64,000 nucleotides of DNA, from assembly GCF_026191915.1 (NCBI RefSeq), contig NZ_JAIMBY010000001.1, positions 62,001 through 126,000 on the forward strand. The letters are read 5' to 3'. Origin of the DNA: Acidiphilium sp. PA (lineage in GTDB: Bacteria > Pseudomonadota > Alphaproteobacteria > Acetobacterales > Acetobacteraceae). Below the pieces are notes generated by a model. It had not been told where the DNA came from. It saw only the letters and a program-made list of their open reading frames with translations, and searched no databases. Below are positions 1 through 8,308 of the stretch, in pieces (the stretch's first letter is position 1; every line of letters starts with the position of its first letter). Both the position numbers and the translations under genes were made by a program.

Positions 1-47
1 GTGGTTGCATGGTCTGCGGTGGCGTGGTCAGCGGTATCGAATGCCAT
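1..47 (-). CDS. Possible 5' end of an unidentified gene, cut by window edge
   Basis: An ATG on the minus strand at 47 is preceded by GGAGA at a good distance and opens a frame to the window edge. It encodes about 15 residues beginning MAFDTADHATADHA. It lies downstream of the DUF1244 gene on the same strand. In other alphaproteobacteria a DUF2312 (GapR-like) gene often sits near DUF1244 and pyruvate kinase, so this could be that gene, but too little sequence is present to identify it. The ribosome binding site is the main support. Confidence 0.35.
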   Translation of the reverse strand, partial: MAFDTADHATADHAT

Positions 48-101
48 CGGGGGTCTCCAGCCTGAGGGGAGCGGGCGGGATAGAGCCGCGCCGCCACCCG
101 G

Positions 102-416
102 TCAATGGCCGGACTTGTCCGCCGCGGCGAACGCGGCCTGCTGCTCCGGGGATGCGCTTTTCTGGTGCAGTGCCTGCCAATCCTTGTAAGGCATGCCATA
201 CACGATTTCGCGCGCGGCCGGATCGGCGATCGTGATGCCGCGCTCGGCCGCCGCCTCGCGATACCAGCGGGAGAGGCAGTTGCGGCAGAACCCGGCGAGG
301 TTCATCAGGTCGATATTCTGTACGTCGGTCCGCTCGCGCAGATGCGCGACGAGGCGGCGAAAGGCGGCGGCTTCGAGCGCGGTGCGGGTTGCATCGTCGA
401 TTGTGGTCATGTCCAT
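102..416 (-). CDS. DUF1244 family protein
   Basis: The 104-residue product matches the small DUF1244 family of alphaproteobacteria: a helical protein with a conserved NLAGFCRNCLSRWY core and a GMPYKDWQ motif near residue 75. The function of the family is not known. The start at 416 is chosen because AAGGAG (426-431 on the complement) lies 9 nt upstream; an ATG at 425 would sit directly against it and one at 410 is further away. It is divergent from pyruvate kinase, and the two share a gap of about 100 bases. The two cysteines in the core motif suggest metal binding, but this is inference. Confidence 0.8.
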   Translation of the reverse strand: MDMTTIDDATRTALEAAAFRRLVAHLRERTDVQNIDLMNLAGFCRNCLSRWYREAAAERGITIADPAAREIVYGMPYKDWQALHQKSASPEQQAAFAAADKSGH

Positions 417-520
417 AACGTCCATCTCCTTACCGGTGCGGCGTGTGGCCAGCGCGGCACTTGTTTGCCATACGGTGGTTTAGCAGAACCAGCGCTCCAG
501 CGCGACCAAAGGGGACAAAA

Positions 521-1945
521 ATGGCATCTCGGCTCAGGCGGCACCGGCGCACGAAAATCATCGCGACCCTCGGCCCGGCAAGCTCCACGCTCGAAATGCT
601 CGGGCAGTTGTTCGAGGCGGGAGCCGATGTGTTCCGGCTCAATTTCAGCCACGGCAGCCATGAGGATCATGCCGCACGGATCGAGATGATCCGTGCGCTG
701 GAGCATAAATTCGACCGGCCGATCGGGATTCTGGCGGATATTCAGGGCCCGAAGCTACGCGTCGGCCAGTTCCGCGGCGGGCGCATCCAGTTGCAGACCG
801 GTTCGGAGTTTCAGCTCGACCTCAACCCGGCACCCGGCGATACGCGGCGTGTCAATCTGCCACATCCCGAGATCATCGCGGCGGCGAGCATCGGGGCGAC
901 GCTGCTGCTCGATGACGGCAAGCTGCGCCTGCGGGTGCTGCGCAAACGCGAGGATCATCTGCTGACCGAAGTGGTCAACGGCGGGCCGCTGTCGGATCGC
1001 AAAGGGGTCAATGTGCCGGATGTGGTGCTGCCGATTCCGGCGCTGACCGCAAAGGATCGGATCGATCTGGAATTCGCGTTGCAGCATGGTGTCGAATACA
1101 TCGGCCTGTCCTTCGTGCAGCGCGCCGAAGACGTGCTGGAAGCCAAGGCGATCGCGGCGGGGCGCGCCTTGATCATGACCAAGATGGAAAAACCGCAGGC
1201 GCTTGATAATCTGGACGCGATCATGGACGCGTCGGACGCGGTGATGGTAGCGCGCGGCGACCTGGGTGTGGAGTTGCCGCCCGAGGAGGTGCCGATCGCC
1301 CAGAAGCGGATCATCCGCGCGGCGCGCACACGCGGCCTGCCGGTTGTGGTGGCGACGCAGATGCTGGAGAGCATGATTTCGGCCCCCGCGCCGACCCGCG
1401 CCGAAGCCTCGGACGTTGCGACGGCGGTGTTCGACGGGGCGGATGCCGTGATGCTGTCGGCCGAAAGCGCCGCGGGTCAGTATCCGCGGGAAGCGGTCAA
1501 CATGATGGATCGGATCATAGCACGGGTGGAGCGCGACGAGGACTGGCGCCTTGGCATCGATGCCAAACGCCCGGATCTGGAACATTCATCGGCCGATGCC
1601 ATCGCCCGCGCGGCCGACCAGGTGGCGCATACCATCGGCGCTCGGGTGATCGCGGCATTCACCAATTCCGGGGCGAGCGGGCTGCGGGTGGCGCGCGAGC
1701 GGCCGCACTGCCCGGTGATCGGGCTGACACCCTCGATCGACACCGCGCGGCGGCTCGCGCTGGTGTGGGGGATACACGCGCTGGTGACCGATCAGGTGTT
1801 TTCGATGACCGAGGCCGTCAATCTTTCGGTGCGGCTGGCGCGCCAGGAGGGTTTCGTGCAGGCCGGCGAAGAGCTGGTGGTGGTGGCGGGCGTGCCGTTC
1901 GGCCAGAGCGGCAGCACGAACGCGTTGCGGGTGGCCAAAGTCTAG
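521..1945 (+). CDS. pyk: Pyruvate kinase
   Basis: The 474-residue product is a full-length pyruvate kinase, which converts phosphoenolpyruvate and ADP to pyruvate and ATP in the last step of glycolysis. It opens with RRTKIIATLGPASS and has FRLNFSHGSHEDH near residue 35, the catalytic-lysine strand ALIMTKMEKPQAL, the active-site signature VMVARGDLGVELP, and VATQMLESMI followed by PTRAEASDVATAVFDGADA. The C-terminal allosteric domain is present. The ATG at 521 follows AAAGGGGA. An upstream in-frame codon at 443 would add an unconserved leader that runs into the divergent promoter region. Enolase, the previous step, lies about 10 kb away. Confidence 0.97.
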   Translation: MASRLRRHRRTKIIATLGPASSTLEMLGQLFEAGADVFRLNFSHGSHEDHAARIEMIRALEHKFDRPIGILADIQGPKLRVGQFRGGRIQLQTGSEFQLDLNPAPGDTRRVNLPHPEIIAAASIGATLLLDDGKLRLRVLRKREDHLLTEVVNGGPLSDRKGVNVPDVVLPIPALTAKDRIDLEFALQHGVEYIGLSFVQRAEDVLEAKAIAAGRALIMTKMEKPQALDNLDAIMDASDAVMVARGDLGVELPPEEVPIAQKRIIRAARTRGLPVVVATQMLESMISAPAPTRAEASDVATAVFDGADAVMLSAESAAGQYPREAVNMMDRIIARVERDEDWRLGIDAKRPDLEHSSADAIARAADQVAHTIGARVIAAFTNSGASGLRVARERPHCPVIGLTPSIDTARRLALVWGIHALVTDQVFSMTEAVNLSVRLARQEGFVQAGEELVVVAGVPFGQSGSTNALRVAKV

Positions 1946-2008
1946 CGCCCGGCTTGCATCGGTTTCAAGCGCACGGCAGTATGGTGCAAACTTAACGAGG
2001 GAACCACC

Positions 2009-2320
2009 ATGATCACGATTGCAGTGCTGTATCCACAAACGGCCGACTCCAGGTTCGACATGGGCTATTATCATGCCACCCATATGAAGATGGTCCATGA
2101 CCTGTGGGGCTCGATGGGGCTGCACAGCGCCCGGGTGATGAAGGGCGTGCCGGGTCCGGATGGCGCCGCGCCGCAGTTCGGTGTGATCACGCTGCTCGAA
2201 TTCGAGAGCATGGCGGCGTTCGGCAAGGCTGCGGCGGCGCACGGCGCTGCGATTATGGGTGACGTGCCAAATTTCACCAATGTCACACCGGTACTGCAGT
2301 TCAACGAGGCTGCGGCCTGA
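2009..2320 (+). CDS. EthD family ferredoxin-like protein
   Basis: This 103-residue protein has the EthD pattern: a first beta strand MITIAVLYP, then DMGYYHATHMKMV with conserved histidines, and a C-terminal beta-alpha-beta half. EthD-like proteins form dimeric alpha/beta barrels; EthD itself is needed for ether degradation by a P450, but most homologues have no defined role. The start follows a purine-rich stretch (AACGAGGGAACC). It stands alone 60 bases after pyruvate kinase, and nothing nearby suggests an aromatic or ether degradation pathway. Confidence 0.8.
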   Translation: MITIAVLYPQTADSRFDMGYYHATHMKMVHDLWGSMGLHSARVMKGVPGPDGAAPQFGVITLLEFESMAAFGKAAAAHGAAIMGDVPNFTNVTPVLQFNEAAA

Positions 2321-2416
2321 GCGCCATAATTTACTTTACTTTTCGATAGTTCCAAGACTAAGTGAAGATGGTCGGATCACGGTCCGACCGCTTCGGTTCA
2401 TTGTGTGGGGATTTTC

Positions 2417-2923
2417 ATGCGCCGTATCGCCAGCCGCATCGCTTTCGGCCTTGTCGCCGCGACCTTCATGGGCGGCAACGCCCTGGCCTGCATGGTGCCC
2501 AGCACGCAGCAGGCGCTCGACGTCATTGGGCTGAAAAGCACGTTGATGGTCAGCGCCCTCACCTGCGACCAGCGCAGCGATTACGATACGTTCATGAACA
2601 AGTTTCACGCGCATATTCTGGACGAGCAACATTCGGTGGATGCCTACTTCCGCGAGGAGCATGGCCGGCTGTTTCATACCTATGAGGATAGTTACGTCAC
2701 CAGCCTGGCGAATGTGCAATCCTCGGCGGGGATTCATGAAGGCAGCGAATTTTGCGACCAGAGCAAGACGTTGTTCGATCACGTCCTTGCATTGAAGTCG
2801 CAATCCGAATTGGACGATTTTGCGCGCCAGACTCCGGCGATCCAGCCGATCGTGGTGCTCGAATGCGGCATCGTCGAAAGCAGCGCCTTCCGCCGGATGG
2901 AGCGTCTCGCGCCGAAACCGTGA
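2417..2923 (+). CDS. Secreted protein of unknown function
   Basis: I do not recognise this 168-residue protein. It begins MRRIASRIAFGLVAATFMGG and ends that segment in NALAC, a signal peptide with an ALA-type cleavage site just before a cysteine-containing mature start. The mature part is mainly alpha-helical, with four cysteines in the preprotein (near residues 26, 50, 114 and 149), consistent with disulfides in the periplasm. ATG 2417 is preferred over GTG 2405 because the GTGGGG stretch then serves as its ribosome binding site. Its stop overlaps the GTG of the next gene, so the two are probably co-translated. Confidence 0.75.
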   Translation: MRRIASRIAFGLVAATFMGGNALACMVPSTQQALDVIGLKSTLMVSALTCDQRSDYDTFMNKFHAHILDEQHSVDAYFREEHGRLFHTYEDSYVTSLANVQSSAGIHEGSEFCDQSKTLFDHVLALKSQSELDDFARQTPAIQPIVVLECGIVESSAFRRMERLAPKP

Positions 2924-3687
2924 GTTTGCTGGCCGGCGCTCCTAATTTTCGTGCTGTCGATCCCTTGCCGGCGGGCGGCGGGCGGCGGCTGCGACCGGGC
3001 CTTATCTATCGATCGGGTGCGCTTGCGTCACTGACGCGGGATGATACCGCGGCGATCGAACCGCTCGGCATCAAACTTATTTGCGATTTGCGCAGCGCGT
3101 CTGAGCGGCGGCGGTTTCCGACGGTCTGGCCCGCGCTGGCACCGGCTCGGACCATCGCGATGCCGGCCGAAAGCGACCGGGAAGCGGGCATGCAGCCCCT
3201 GATAGACCGGTTGGCGCGCGAGCCTGGGCCGGATGGTGCGCGGCGGGCGATGCTGGACCTTTACGGATCATTGCCGCGTCTGCTTGCGCCGGTGCTCCAA
3301 GCGGCGCTTGCGGCCGCCGCGAGCGGATGGGGTATCCCAATCCTGCTGCATTGCCACGTCGGTAAGGACCGGACCGGCGTTGCGGTTGCGTTGATTCTGA
3401 CCGCGCTGGGGATCGAGCGTGCAGCGATCACCACCGATTATCAGGAAACCGCGAACCGCATCGACATCGCGGTTGAAACCCGACATTTCGCGCGGACCTT
3501 GGGCATGGTGCTGGGGCGCGCGATCGACCCCGGCACGCTCGATCAGTTGGGCCGCACAGATCCGGCCTATCTTGCCGCTGCTTTCGGTGCGATCGACCAG
3601 ATCTGGGGCGGACCCGCGGGATATTTCGACGCCATCGGTATCAGCGCCAGCGGCCGCGAACGTCTGCAGGCGCTGTTCCTGGATTAA
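2920..3687 (+). CDS. Tyrosine-protein phosphatase-like protein
   Basis: The 255-residue product resembles the Y_phosphatase3 (SigD/Tps1-like) family. It has FRAVDPLPAGGGRRLRPGLIYRSG at the N terminus, KLICDLRSASER, and the P-loop HCHVGKDRTG with catalytic Cys and Arg in the CX5RT pattern. Members dephosphorylate phosphotyrosine or phosphoinositides; the substrate here is unknown. The start is the GTG at 2920 that overlaps the preceding stop (GTGA); an earlier in-frame start at 2752 would run through the upstream gene. No signal peptide is evident, so the protein is probably cytoplasmic although its partner is exported. Confidence 0.85.
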   Translation: MSLLAGAPNFRAVDPLPAGGGRRLRPGLIYRSGALASLTRDDTAAIEPLGIKLICDLRSASERRRFPTVWPALAPARTIAMPAESDREAGMQPLIDRLAREPGPDGARRAMLDLYGSLPRLLAPVLQAALAAAASGWGIPILLHCHVGKDRTGVAVALILTALGIERAAITTDYQETANRIDIAVETRHFARTLGMVLGRAIDPGTLDQLGRTDPAYLAAAFGAIDQIWGGPAGYFDAIGISASGRERLQALFLD

Positions 3688-3713
3688 AAAACCCCGGCCG
3701 AGGCCGGGGTTTG
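3686..3713. terminator. Bidirectional rho-independent terminator (copy 1)
   Basis: CCCCGGCC (3692-3699) pairs with GGCCGGGG (3702-3709) around a GA loop. A-tracts lie on the left and T residues on the right, so it can end both the phosphatase transcript (+) and the first OmpA transcript (-). The same hairpin recurs after the other two OmpA genes. Confidence 0.85.
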
Positions 3714-4107
3714 TCGCAGTCGATCGTGTGGCAATCAGTGGAGGATGATTTCCACGCGGCGGTTCTGCGGCTCGCGCACGCCGGGACCCGTGGGTACCAG
3801 CAGATGCGTCTCGCCGTAGCCCTTGATGACGATGTCACTCTTCGGCACGCCATCGGTCACCAGCTGGGCAGCGACGTTGTCGGCGCGGCGATACGAGAGC
3901 TTCTCGTTATAGGCCGAGGTCCCCGACGTGTCGGTGTAGCCATTCACGTTCAGGCTGGTCACATGCGTCGTCTGCGATGCCTGTGCCGCCTCGGCCACGA
4001 TCTGGGTGGCGCGCGGGGTCAGATTGGCCTTGTTCCAGTTGAAGAACACCAGATAGGTCCGCGCCGGTGCCGGCGCCGGTGCTGCAACCGGGGTCGGGGC
4101 CGGAGCG
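3687..4107 (-). repeat. OmpA C-terminal module repeat, copy 1
   Basis: About 420 bp covering the terminator, the spacer after the stop and the linker plus OmpA domain. It is nearly identical to 4997-5427 and 6356-6783, differing from copy 2 at roughly a dozen positions by eye. Identity stops abruptly inside the Pro/Ala linker. Confidence 0.9.
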
Positions 4108-4823
4108 GGCGGCGCGGGGGGCATGGGCACGAACAAATCGTAGTTCAGGCCGAGCAGGACCATGTTGTTGGAATCCGGCCCGACCCTGAATGTCGCCGGA
4201 ACGCCGTCTTGGGTGCCTTTGTAATGCTCGTTGCCGACCGTCGCGAGATACCGGTACTGGACGGTTGCGGAAAGACCGATCGCCCCGGGGATCGGGAACG
4301 ATAGGCCGACAATGGCCTGATAGGCGAATGCACCCGGTGTGCTGGTGATGGAAGCGCCGTCTGCCGGGGTTTTCACGTTGCGCAGATCCAGAAACTGGTA
4401 GCCTACGCCCGCGCCGATAAAGGGGTAGATGTAAGGGCTGCTGATATCGAAATCGTATAATCCGTTCAGCATCGCGCCGTATTTGCGTTCGGTTCCGCTT
4501 GCGGGAACCTGCCCGATTGCACTGTCGACCTTATGGGCCTGGTTATCGAAATAATCGCCTTCGAGTTCGACGCGAAATCCATTGCCAAAGCCGTAACCCA
4601 CCGACGCCTCGCCGGTGAAGCCATGTTTGAAGACCGTGCGCTGATGCAGATTGGTCTCGATCCCGTCGATTGCGTAGCCTTTGGTCTCGCGGCTGTTCAT
4701 GACATTGTATCCGACGCCCGCGCTCACGTAAGGGCCGGTGACCGGTTGCGCTTTGGCGGCAATCGGCACGAGGGACAGGCCCGCGACAACACTGCTACCC
4801 ATCAATATTTTGCGCAACTTCAT
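3735..4823 (-). CDS. OmpA-type outer membrane protein, copy 1
   Basis: The 362-residue protein has a signal peptide ending AAKAQ, an N-terminal outer-membrane beta-barrel of about 200 residues (PVTGPYVSAGVGYN onward, alternating aromatic strands), a Pro/Ala-rich linker and an OmpA C-terminal peptidoglycan-binding domain. That domain contains NGYTDTSG and REPQNRRVEI, carrying the Asp and Arg that hold the diaminopimelate side chain. ATG 4823 has AGGAGA upstream. It is the first of three tandem paralogues, each followed by its own terminator. The C-terminal domain and the DNA beyond the stop are nearly identical to copies 2 and 3, while the barrel is distinct. Likely role: anchoring the outer membrane to the wall. 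Confidence 0.92.
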   Translation of the reverse strand: MKLRKILMGSSVVAGLSLVPIAAKAQPVTGPYVSAGVGYNVMNSRETKGYAIDGIETNLHQRTVFKHGFTGEASVGYGFGNGFRVELEGDYFDNQAHKVDSAIGQVPASGTERKYGAMLNGLYDFDISSPYIYPFIGAGVGYQFLDLRNVKTPADGASITSTPGAFAYQAIVGLSFPIPGAIGLSATVQYRYLATVGNEHYKGTQDGVPATFRVGPDSNNMVLLGLNYDLFVPMPPAPPAPAPTPVAAPAPAPARTYLVFFNWNKANLTPRATQIVAEAAQASQTTHVTSLNVNGYTDTSGTSAYNEKLSYRRADNVAAQLVTDGVPKSDIVIKGYGETHLLVPTGPGVREPQNRRVEIILH

Positions 4824-4990
4824 TCGCGGTCTCCTGTTTCGTATCGCGGCCCGACGCCGGGGCGCCGCCCGATTGTGCTCCGATAGATAGCATCTGGCCC
4901 GCGTCAAATCAGGGATTGCCGGGCGCTCCTGCCGTATTTGAGACTTGCGTTGCAACCAAGCCACAGGCGCTGCACAGACGCATTGATCGC

Positions 4991-5024
4991 CCACAAAAAA
5001 ACCCCGGCCGAGGCCGGGGTTTTT
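4991..5024. terminator. Rho-independent terminator (copy 2)
   Basis: CCCCGGCC (5002-5009), GA loop, GGCCGGGG (5012-5019), with an A-tract before and a T-tract after. On the minus strand it follows the stop of the second OmpA gene and separates it from the first. Confidence 0.85.
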
Positions 5025-5427
5025 CGCAGTCGATCGTGTGGCGATCAGTGGAGGATGATTTCCACGCGGCGGTTCTGCGGCTCGCGCACGCCGGGACCCG
5101 TGGGTACCAGCAGATGCGTCTCGCCGTAGCCCTTGATCACGATGTCGCTCTTCGGCACGCCATCGGTCACCAGCTGGGCGGCGACGTTGTCGGCACGGCG
5201 ATACGAGAGTTTCTCGTTATACGCCGGGGTCCCCGACGTGTCGGTGTAGCCATTCACGTTCAGGCTGGTCACATGCGTCGTCTGCGATGCCTGCGCTGCC
5301 TCGGCCACGATCTGGGTGGCGCGCGGGGTCAGATTGGCCTTGTTCCAGTTGAAGAACACCAGATAGGTCCGTGCCGGTGCCGGCGCCGGTGCTGCAACCG
5401 GGGTCGGGGCCGGAGCAGGCGGCGCGG
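4997..5427 (-). repeat. OmpA C-terminal module repeat, copy 2
   Basis: Second copy of the module. By eye it differs from copy 3 at only about two positions (CTGCGCTGCC against CTGTGCCGCC near 5291), and at those positions copy 3 agrees with copy 1. Confidence 0.9.
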
Positions 5428-6133
5428 GCGGTGCCGGCGGGAACAATTCGTAGCTCATTCCAACCAGGATCATGTTGTTCGAGTCGCGGCCAACCTTGAA
5501 AGTCGCGGGAATGCCGTCCTGGATTCCCTTGTAGTGCTGACTGCCGATGGTCGACATATAGCGATACTGAACATTGGCCGAGAGGCCAGGTGCGCCCGGG
5601 ATCGGGAACGACAGGCCGGCGATGCCCTGGTATGCGAATGAGCCGGGCGTGCCATTGATGTAGCTGCCGGTCCCCGGAATGTTCACGTTGCGCCAGTCGA
5701 GAAACTGATAGCCAGCGCCAACACCGACGAACGGATAGACGTAGGGAACGCCGACGTCAAAATCGTAGAGGGCGTTGACCATGGCGCCGAACTTTTTCTC
5801 ATTGCCGCTGGCAACGAATTGCGACGGGCCGACATCGAGCTTCTTGACTTGATTGTTGAAGTAATCGCCTTCGAGTTCAACGCGGAAACCGTTGCCGAAA
5901 CCATAACCAACCGACGCTTCACCAGTGAAGCCGTTGCTGAACAAGGCTTTTGCGCCGAGGTTGGTGCTGATGCCATCGATCGCGACGCTCTTGACCTTGC
6001 GGCTGTTGAGCATGTTGTAGCCGAGACCAGCACTGATATAGGGGCCGGTGACCGGCTGCGCCTTGGCCGCGATCGGCAGCAAGGCCGGACCAGCAATAAA
6101 GCTGGCGGCAAGCAGGGTTGTGCGTAATTTCAT
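5045..6133 (-). CDS. OmpA-type outer membrane protein, copy 2
   Basis: This 362-residue paralogue of the preceding gene has the same architecture: signal peptide (MKLRTTLLAASF to AAKAQ), beta-barrel, a linker rich in PAPTPVAAPAPAPA, and the OmpA domain with GYTDTSG and NRRVEI. Its barrel resembles that of copy 1 (shared VTGPY, GLGYN and FTGEASVGYGFGNGFRVELE) but differs in loop sequences, as expected for surface-exposed loops. ATG 6133 follows AGGAGA. The 220 bases upstream and its own terminator suggest independent transcription. Confidence 0.92.
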   Translation of the reverse strand: MKLRTTLLAASFIAGPALLPIAAKAQPVTGPYISAGLGYNMLNSRKVKSVAIDGISTNLGAKALFSNGFTGEASVGYGFGNGFRVELEGDYFNNQVKKLDVGPSQFVASGNEKKFGAMVNALYDFDVGVPYVYPFVGVGAGYQFLDWRNVNIPGTGSYINGTPGSFAYQGIAGLSFPIPGAPGLSANVQYRYMSTIGSQHYKGIQDGIPATFKVGRDSNNMILVGMSYELFPPAPPAPPAPAPTPVAAPAPAPARTYLVFFNWNKANLTPRATQIVAEAAQASQTTHVTSLNVNGYTDTSGTPAYNEKLSYRRADNVAAQLVTDGVPKSDIVIKGYGETHLLVPTGPGVREPQNRRVEIILH

Positions 6134-6350
6134 CTGTTGTCTCCTCGTGCGCCCGGACCCGTGTTGAAACATTCGAACAGGCAATACCAAACGACAGCCG
6201 CTACTTAGCACCGGGAACCGCGCTGGAGGAGGTGCAACAGGCCGGGTTCTACGGCAGATCGCCTGATTTCAACAGGCTGTGGCGCACAAGTCACATAATT
6301 GGAGCACACCGTGCCAAATATGACAGAATGGTAACCGGCGCAACCGCCGC

Positions 6351-6383
6351 CCACAAAAAACCCCGGCCGAGGCCGGGGTTTTT
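6351..6383. terminator. Rho-independent terminator (copy 3)
   Basis: CCCCGGCC (6361-6368), GA loop, GGCCGGGG (6371-6378), flanked by A and T tracts. It follows the stop of the third OmpA gene on the minus strand. Confidence 0.85.
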
Positions 6384-6783
6384 CGCAGTCGATCGTGTGG
6401 CGATCAGTGGAGGATGATTTCCACGCGGCGGTTCTGCGGCTCGCGCACGCCGGGACCCGTGGGTACCAGCAGATGCGTCTCGCCGTAGCCCTTGATCACG
6501 ATGTCGCTCTTCGGCACGCCATCGGTCACCAGCTGGGCGGCGACGTTGTCGGCACGGCGATACGAGAGTTTCTCGTTATACGCCGGGGTCCCCGACGTGT
6601 CGGTGTAGCCATTCACGTTCAGGCTGGTCACATGCGTCGTCTGCGATGCCTGTGCCGCCTCGGCCACGATCTGGGTGGCGCGCGGGGTCAGATTGGCCTT
6701 GTTCCAGTTGAAGAACACCAGATAGGTCCGTGCCGGTGCCGGCGCCGGTGCTGCAACCGGGGTCGGGGCCGGAGCAGGCGGCG
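6356..6783 (-). repeat. OmpA C-terminal module repeat, copy 3
   Basis: Third copy of the shared module, attached to the most divergent of the three barrels. Identity again ends within the Pro/Ala-rich linker. Confidence 0.9.
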
Positions 6784-7501
6784 GCGGAGGCGCGGGCGGG
6801 AACAGCTCGTAACGGGCGCCGAGCAGGATTTCGTGGTTGCCCGAGTGACCAACGCCGATGAAGGTATTCGGCACGGCGGTGTCGTTGTATTTACGCTGAT
6901 GCGTCAGCTCGGTGTACTGATACTGAGCGGTCAGCGCGAGGCCGGGAACCTGCGGAATGTTGTATGCAACGCCCGCACCGACATCGAACGCGAAGCTGCC
7001 GTAGGTGCCGCTATAGCTGTCGCCATAAGGGGCCGGAACGCCAATGTGCTGGAACTTCTGCCATTCGTAGCCGACACCGCCGCCGACGAAGGGAACGAAA
7101 TTCGTGCCGGTCGGAATGTCGTAATAGCCGTTCAGCAATACGCCGTAGGTGTTGACGCCGCCGTGCACACGATTGTTGCCGTTGACGTTATCATCGGCCT
7201 TCACGGCGCTGTTGCGGAAAAAATTGCCATCGAGCTCGACGCGGAAGCCGTTGTCGAGGCCATAACCGACGCCGATCTGACCCGCATAGTCAGGGCGGAA
7301 TACGAAGTGACCGGTCTGGCCACTGTTCGGCTGGGCATAGGTGTACTTCTGGGTCTGCATCAGATTGGTGCCGAGGCCGAGATCCACATACGGACCGGTC
7401 ACCGGCGCCGGGCCACCCGCCATCTGCGCATGCGCCATCGGCGCGGCCGCAACGATAGCTGCACCGCAGGTTGCGGCAAACAGTATTGAGCGATAATTCA
7501 T
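6404..7501 (-). CDS. OmpA-type outer membrane protein, copy 3
   Basis: The 365-residue protein has a signal peptide (MNYRSILFAATCG to MAHAQ), a beta-barrel clearly more diverged than in copies 1 and 2 (PVTGPYVDLGLGTNLMQ, GLDNGFRVELDGNFF), and the same linker and OmpA domain. GGAGG lies upstream of ATG 7501. The near-identity of its 3' module to copy 2, against a much more diverged barrel, is hard to explain by simple tandem duplication and points to recombination between the genes. Confidence 0.92.
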   Translation of the reverse strand: MNYRSILFAATCGAAIVAAAPMAHAQMAGGPAPVTGPYVDLGLGTNLMQTQKYTYAQPNSGQTGHFVFRPDYAGQIGVGYGLDNGFRVELDGNFFRNSAVKADDNVNGNNRVHGGVNTYGVLLNGYYDIPTGTNFVPFVGGGVGYEWQKFQHIGVPAPYGDSYSGTYGSFAFDVGAGVAYNIPQVPGLALTAQYQYTELTHQRKYNDTAVPNTFIGVGHSGNHEILLGARYELFPPAPPPPPAPAPTPVAAPAPAPARTYLVFFNWNKANLTPRATQIVAEAAQASQTTHVTSLNVNGYTDTSGTPAYNEKLSYRRADNVAAQLVTDGVPKSDIVIKGYGETHLLVPTGPGVREPQNRRVEIILH

Positions 7502-7651
7502 AAAGCCTCCATTCGTTAACATCGTTCGGCAGGAAATTGGAACGTCCAGCGCAAGATACAATAATCTGATCTACTTCTGATACGCCCTTGTCAATTAAGA
7601 TCTTGTCACATCAGCGGTATTTACAGTTTGATGCATTGGAGACACCGTCGG

Positions 7652-8308
7652 TCAGCTGCTGCCGCAGCCGATCAACCGGAATGTCACTGCCGCATCACCG
7701 ACCACCGTGGCACCCGGTTCGGAGCGGATCAGCCATCCTCGAAACAGAGGGGTATCACCTGTTGACGATCCGTTTCCCTGCACAGGTTTCGACGTGACTG
7801 TGAGAAACGTTGCCGCATCCGCCGTCATGTCCTTCGGCCTGACGACACATGCGCCCACTTCGATCGACAATCTGCCTTCGGAGGCGCTCGATCCCACCGG
7901 CACGTCGATCCTGTGAACGGCCCCATCCTCCTTGTCGAGGACGTCGAGCAGAACCGTACGGCGCGGCTTCCAGATGGGCTTGACCTGCGCGGGCGCGCCG
8001 CCTTCCGCGGTCGACGGCGTACCGCCGACCACCGCGGATTGACCCGGGGTGGTCAGGGGCGGTGGCGGCATCGTCAGGGTGCCAGCCGGCAGGTTCGGTG
8101 CTGGCAAATCGGGCGCGGGCAGTGACTTCGATTGAGCTGGGGCCGGTAATGAGGGAGCCGGTGCCGGCAAAGGCGCGTTCGGCACGGCCATGATCGAGGG
8201 TGACAGCGGCACGGGCGCCAGGCTGGTGGGTTGACTGGTCTGCGCAGCCGCCCACGGCATCAGCCCCAGGGACAGTGCTGCCACGCCGTGAACGATTTTG
8301 CCGATCAC
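7652..8308 (-). CDS. DUF2155 domain-containing secreted protein
   Basis: The 218-residue protein has an N-terminal signal sequence (VHGVAALSLGLMPWAAAQ), a low-complexity Pro/Ala/Leu region to about residue 95, and a C-terminal DUF2155 domain (VLLDVLDKEDGAVHRIDVPV, EVGACVVRPKD, LFRGWLIRSEPG, a final Cys near the end). The start is a GTG overlapping the mlaD stop (GTGA). DUF2155 genes commonly sit beside mlaD and an NDUFA12 gene in alphaproteobacteria, as here. The molecular role is unknown; an envelope function is inferred from the signal peptide and the neighbour. Confidence 0.85.
   Translation of the reverse strand: MIGKIVHGVAALSLGLMPWAAAQTSQPTSLAPVPLSPSIMAVPNAPLPAPAPSLPAPAQSKSLPAPDLPAPNLPAGTLTMPPPPLTTPGQSAVVGGTPSTAEGGAPAQVKPIWKPRRTVLLDVLDKEDGAVHRIDVPVGSSASEGRLSIEVGACVVRPKDMTADAATFLTVTSKPVQGNGSSTGDTPLFRGWLIRSEPGATVVGDAAVTFRLIGCGSS

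Noticed and set aside
6308-6330. Second possible sigma-54 site (TTGGCACG on the minus strand) upstream of OmpA copy 2
   Set aside because: The -24 half matches, but the -12 GC does not fall at the required GG-N10-GC spacing and the site is far from the gene start.
3711-7489. Long plus-strand open frames opposite the three OmpA genes
   Set aside because: They mirror the repeated antisense DNA, have Arg/His-rich low-complexity translations and no ribosome binding sites. The minus-strand frames have signal peptides and known domains.
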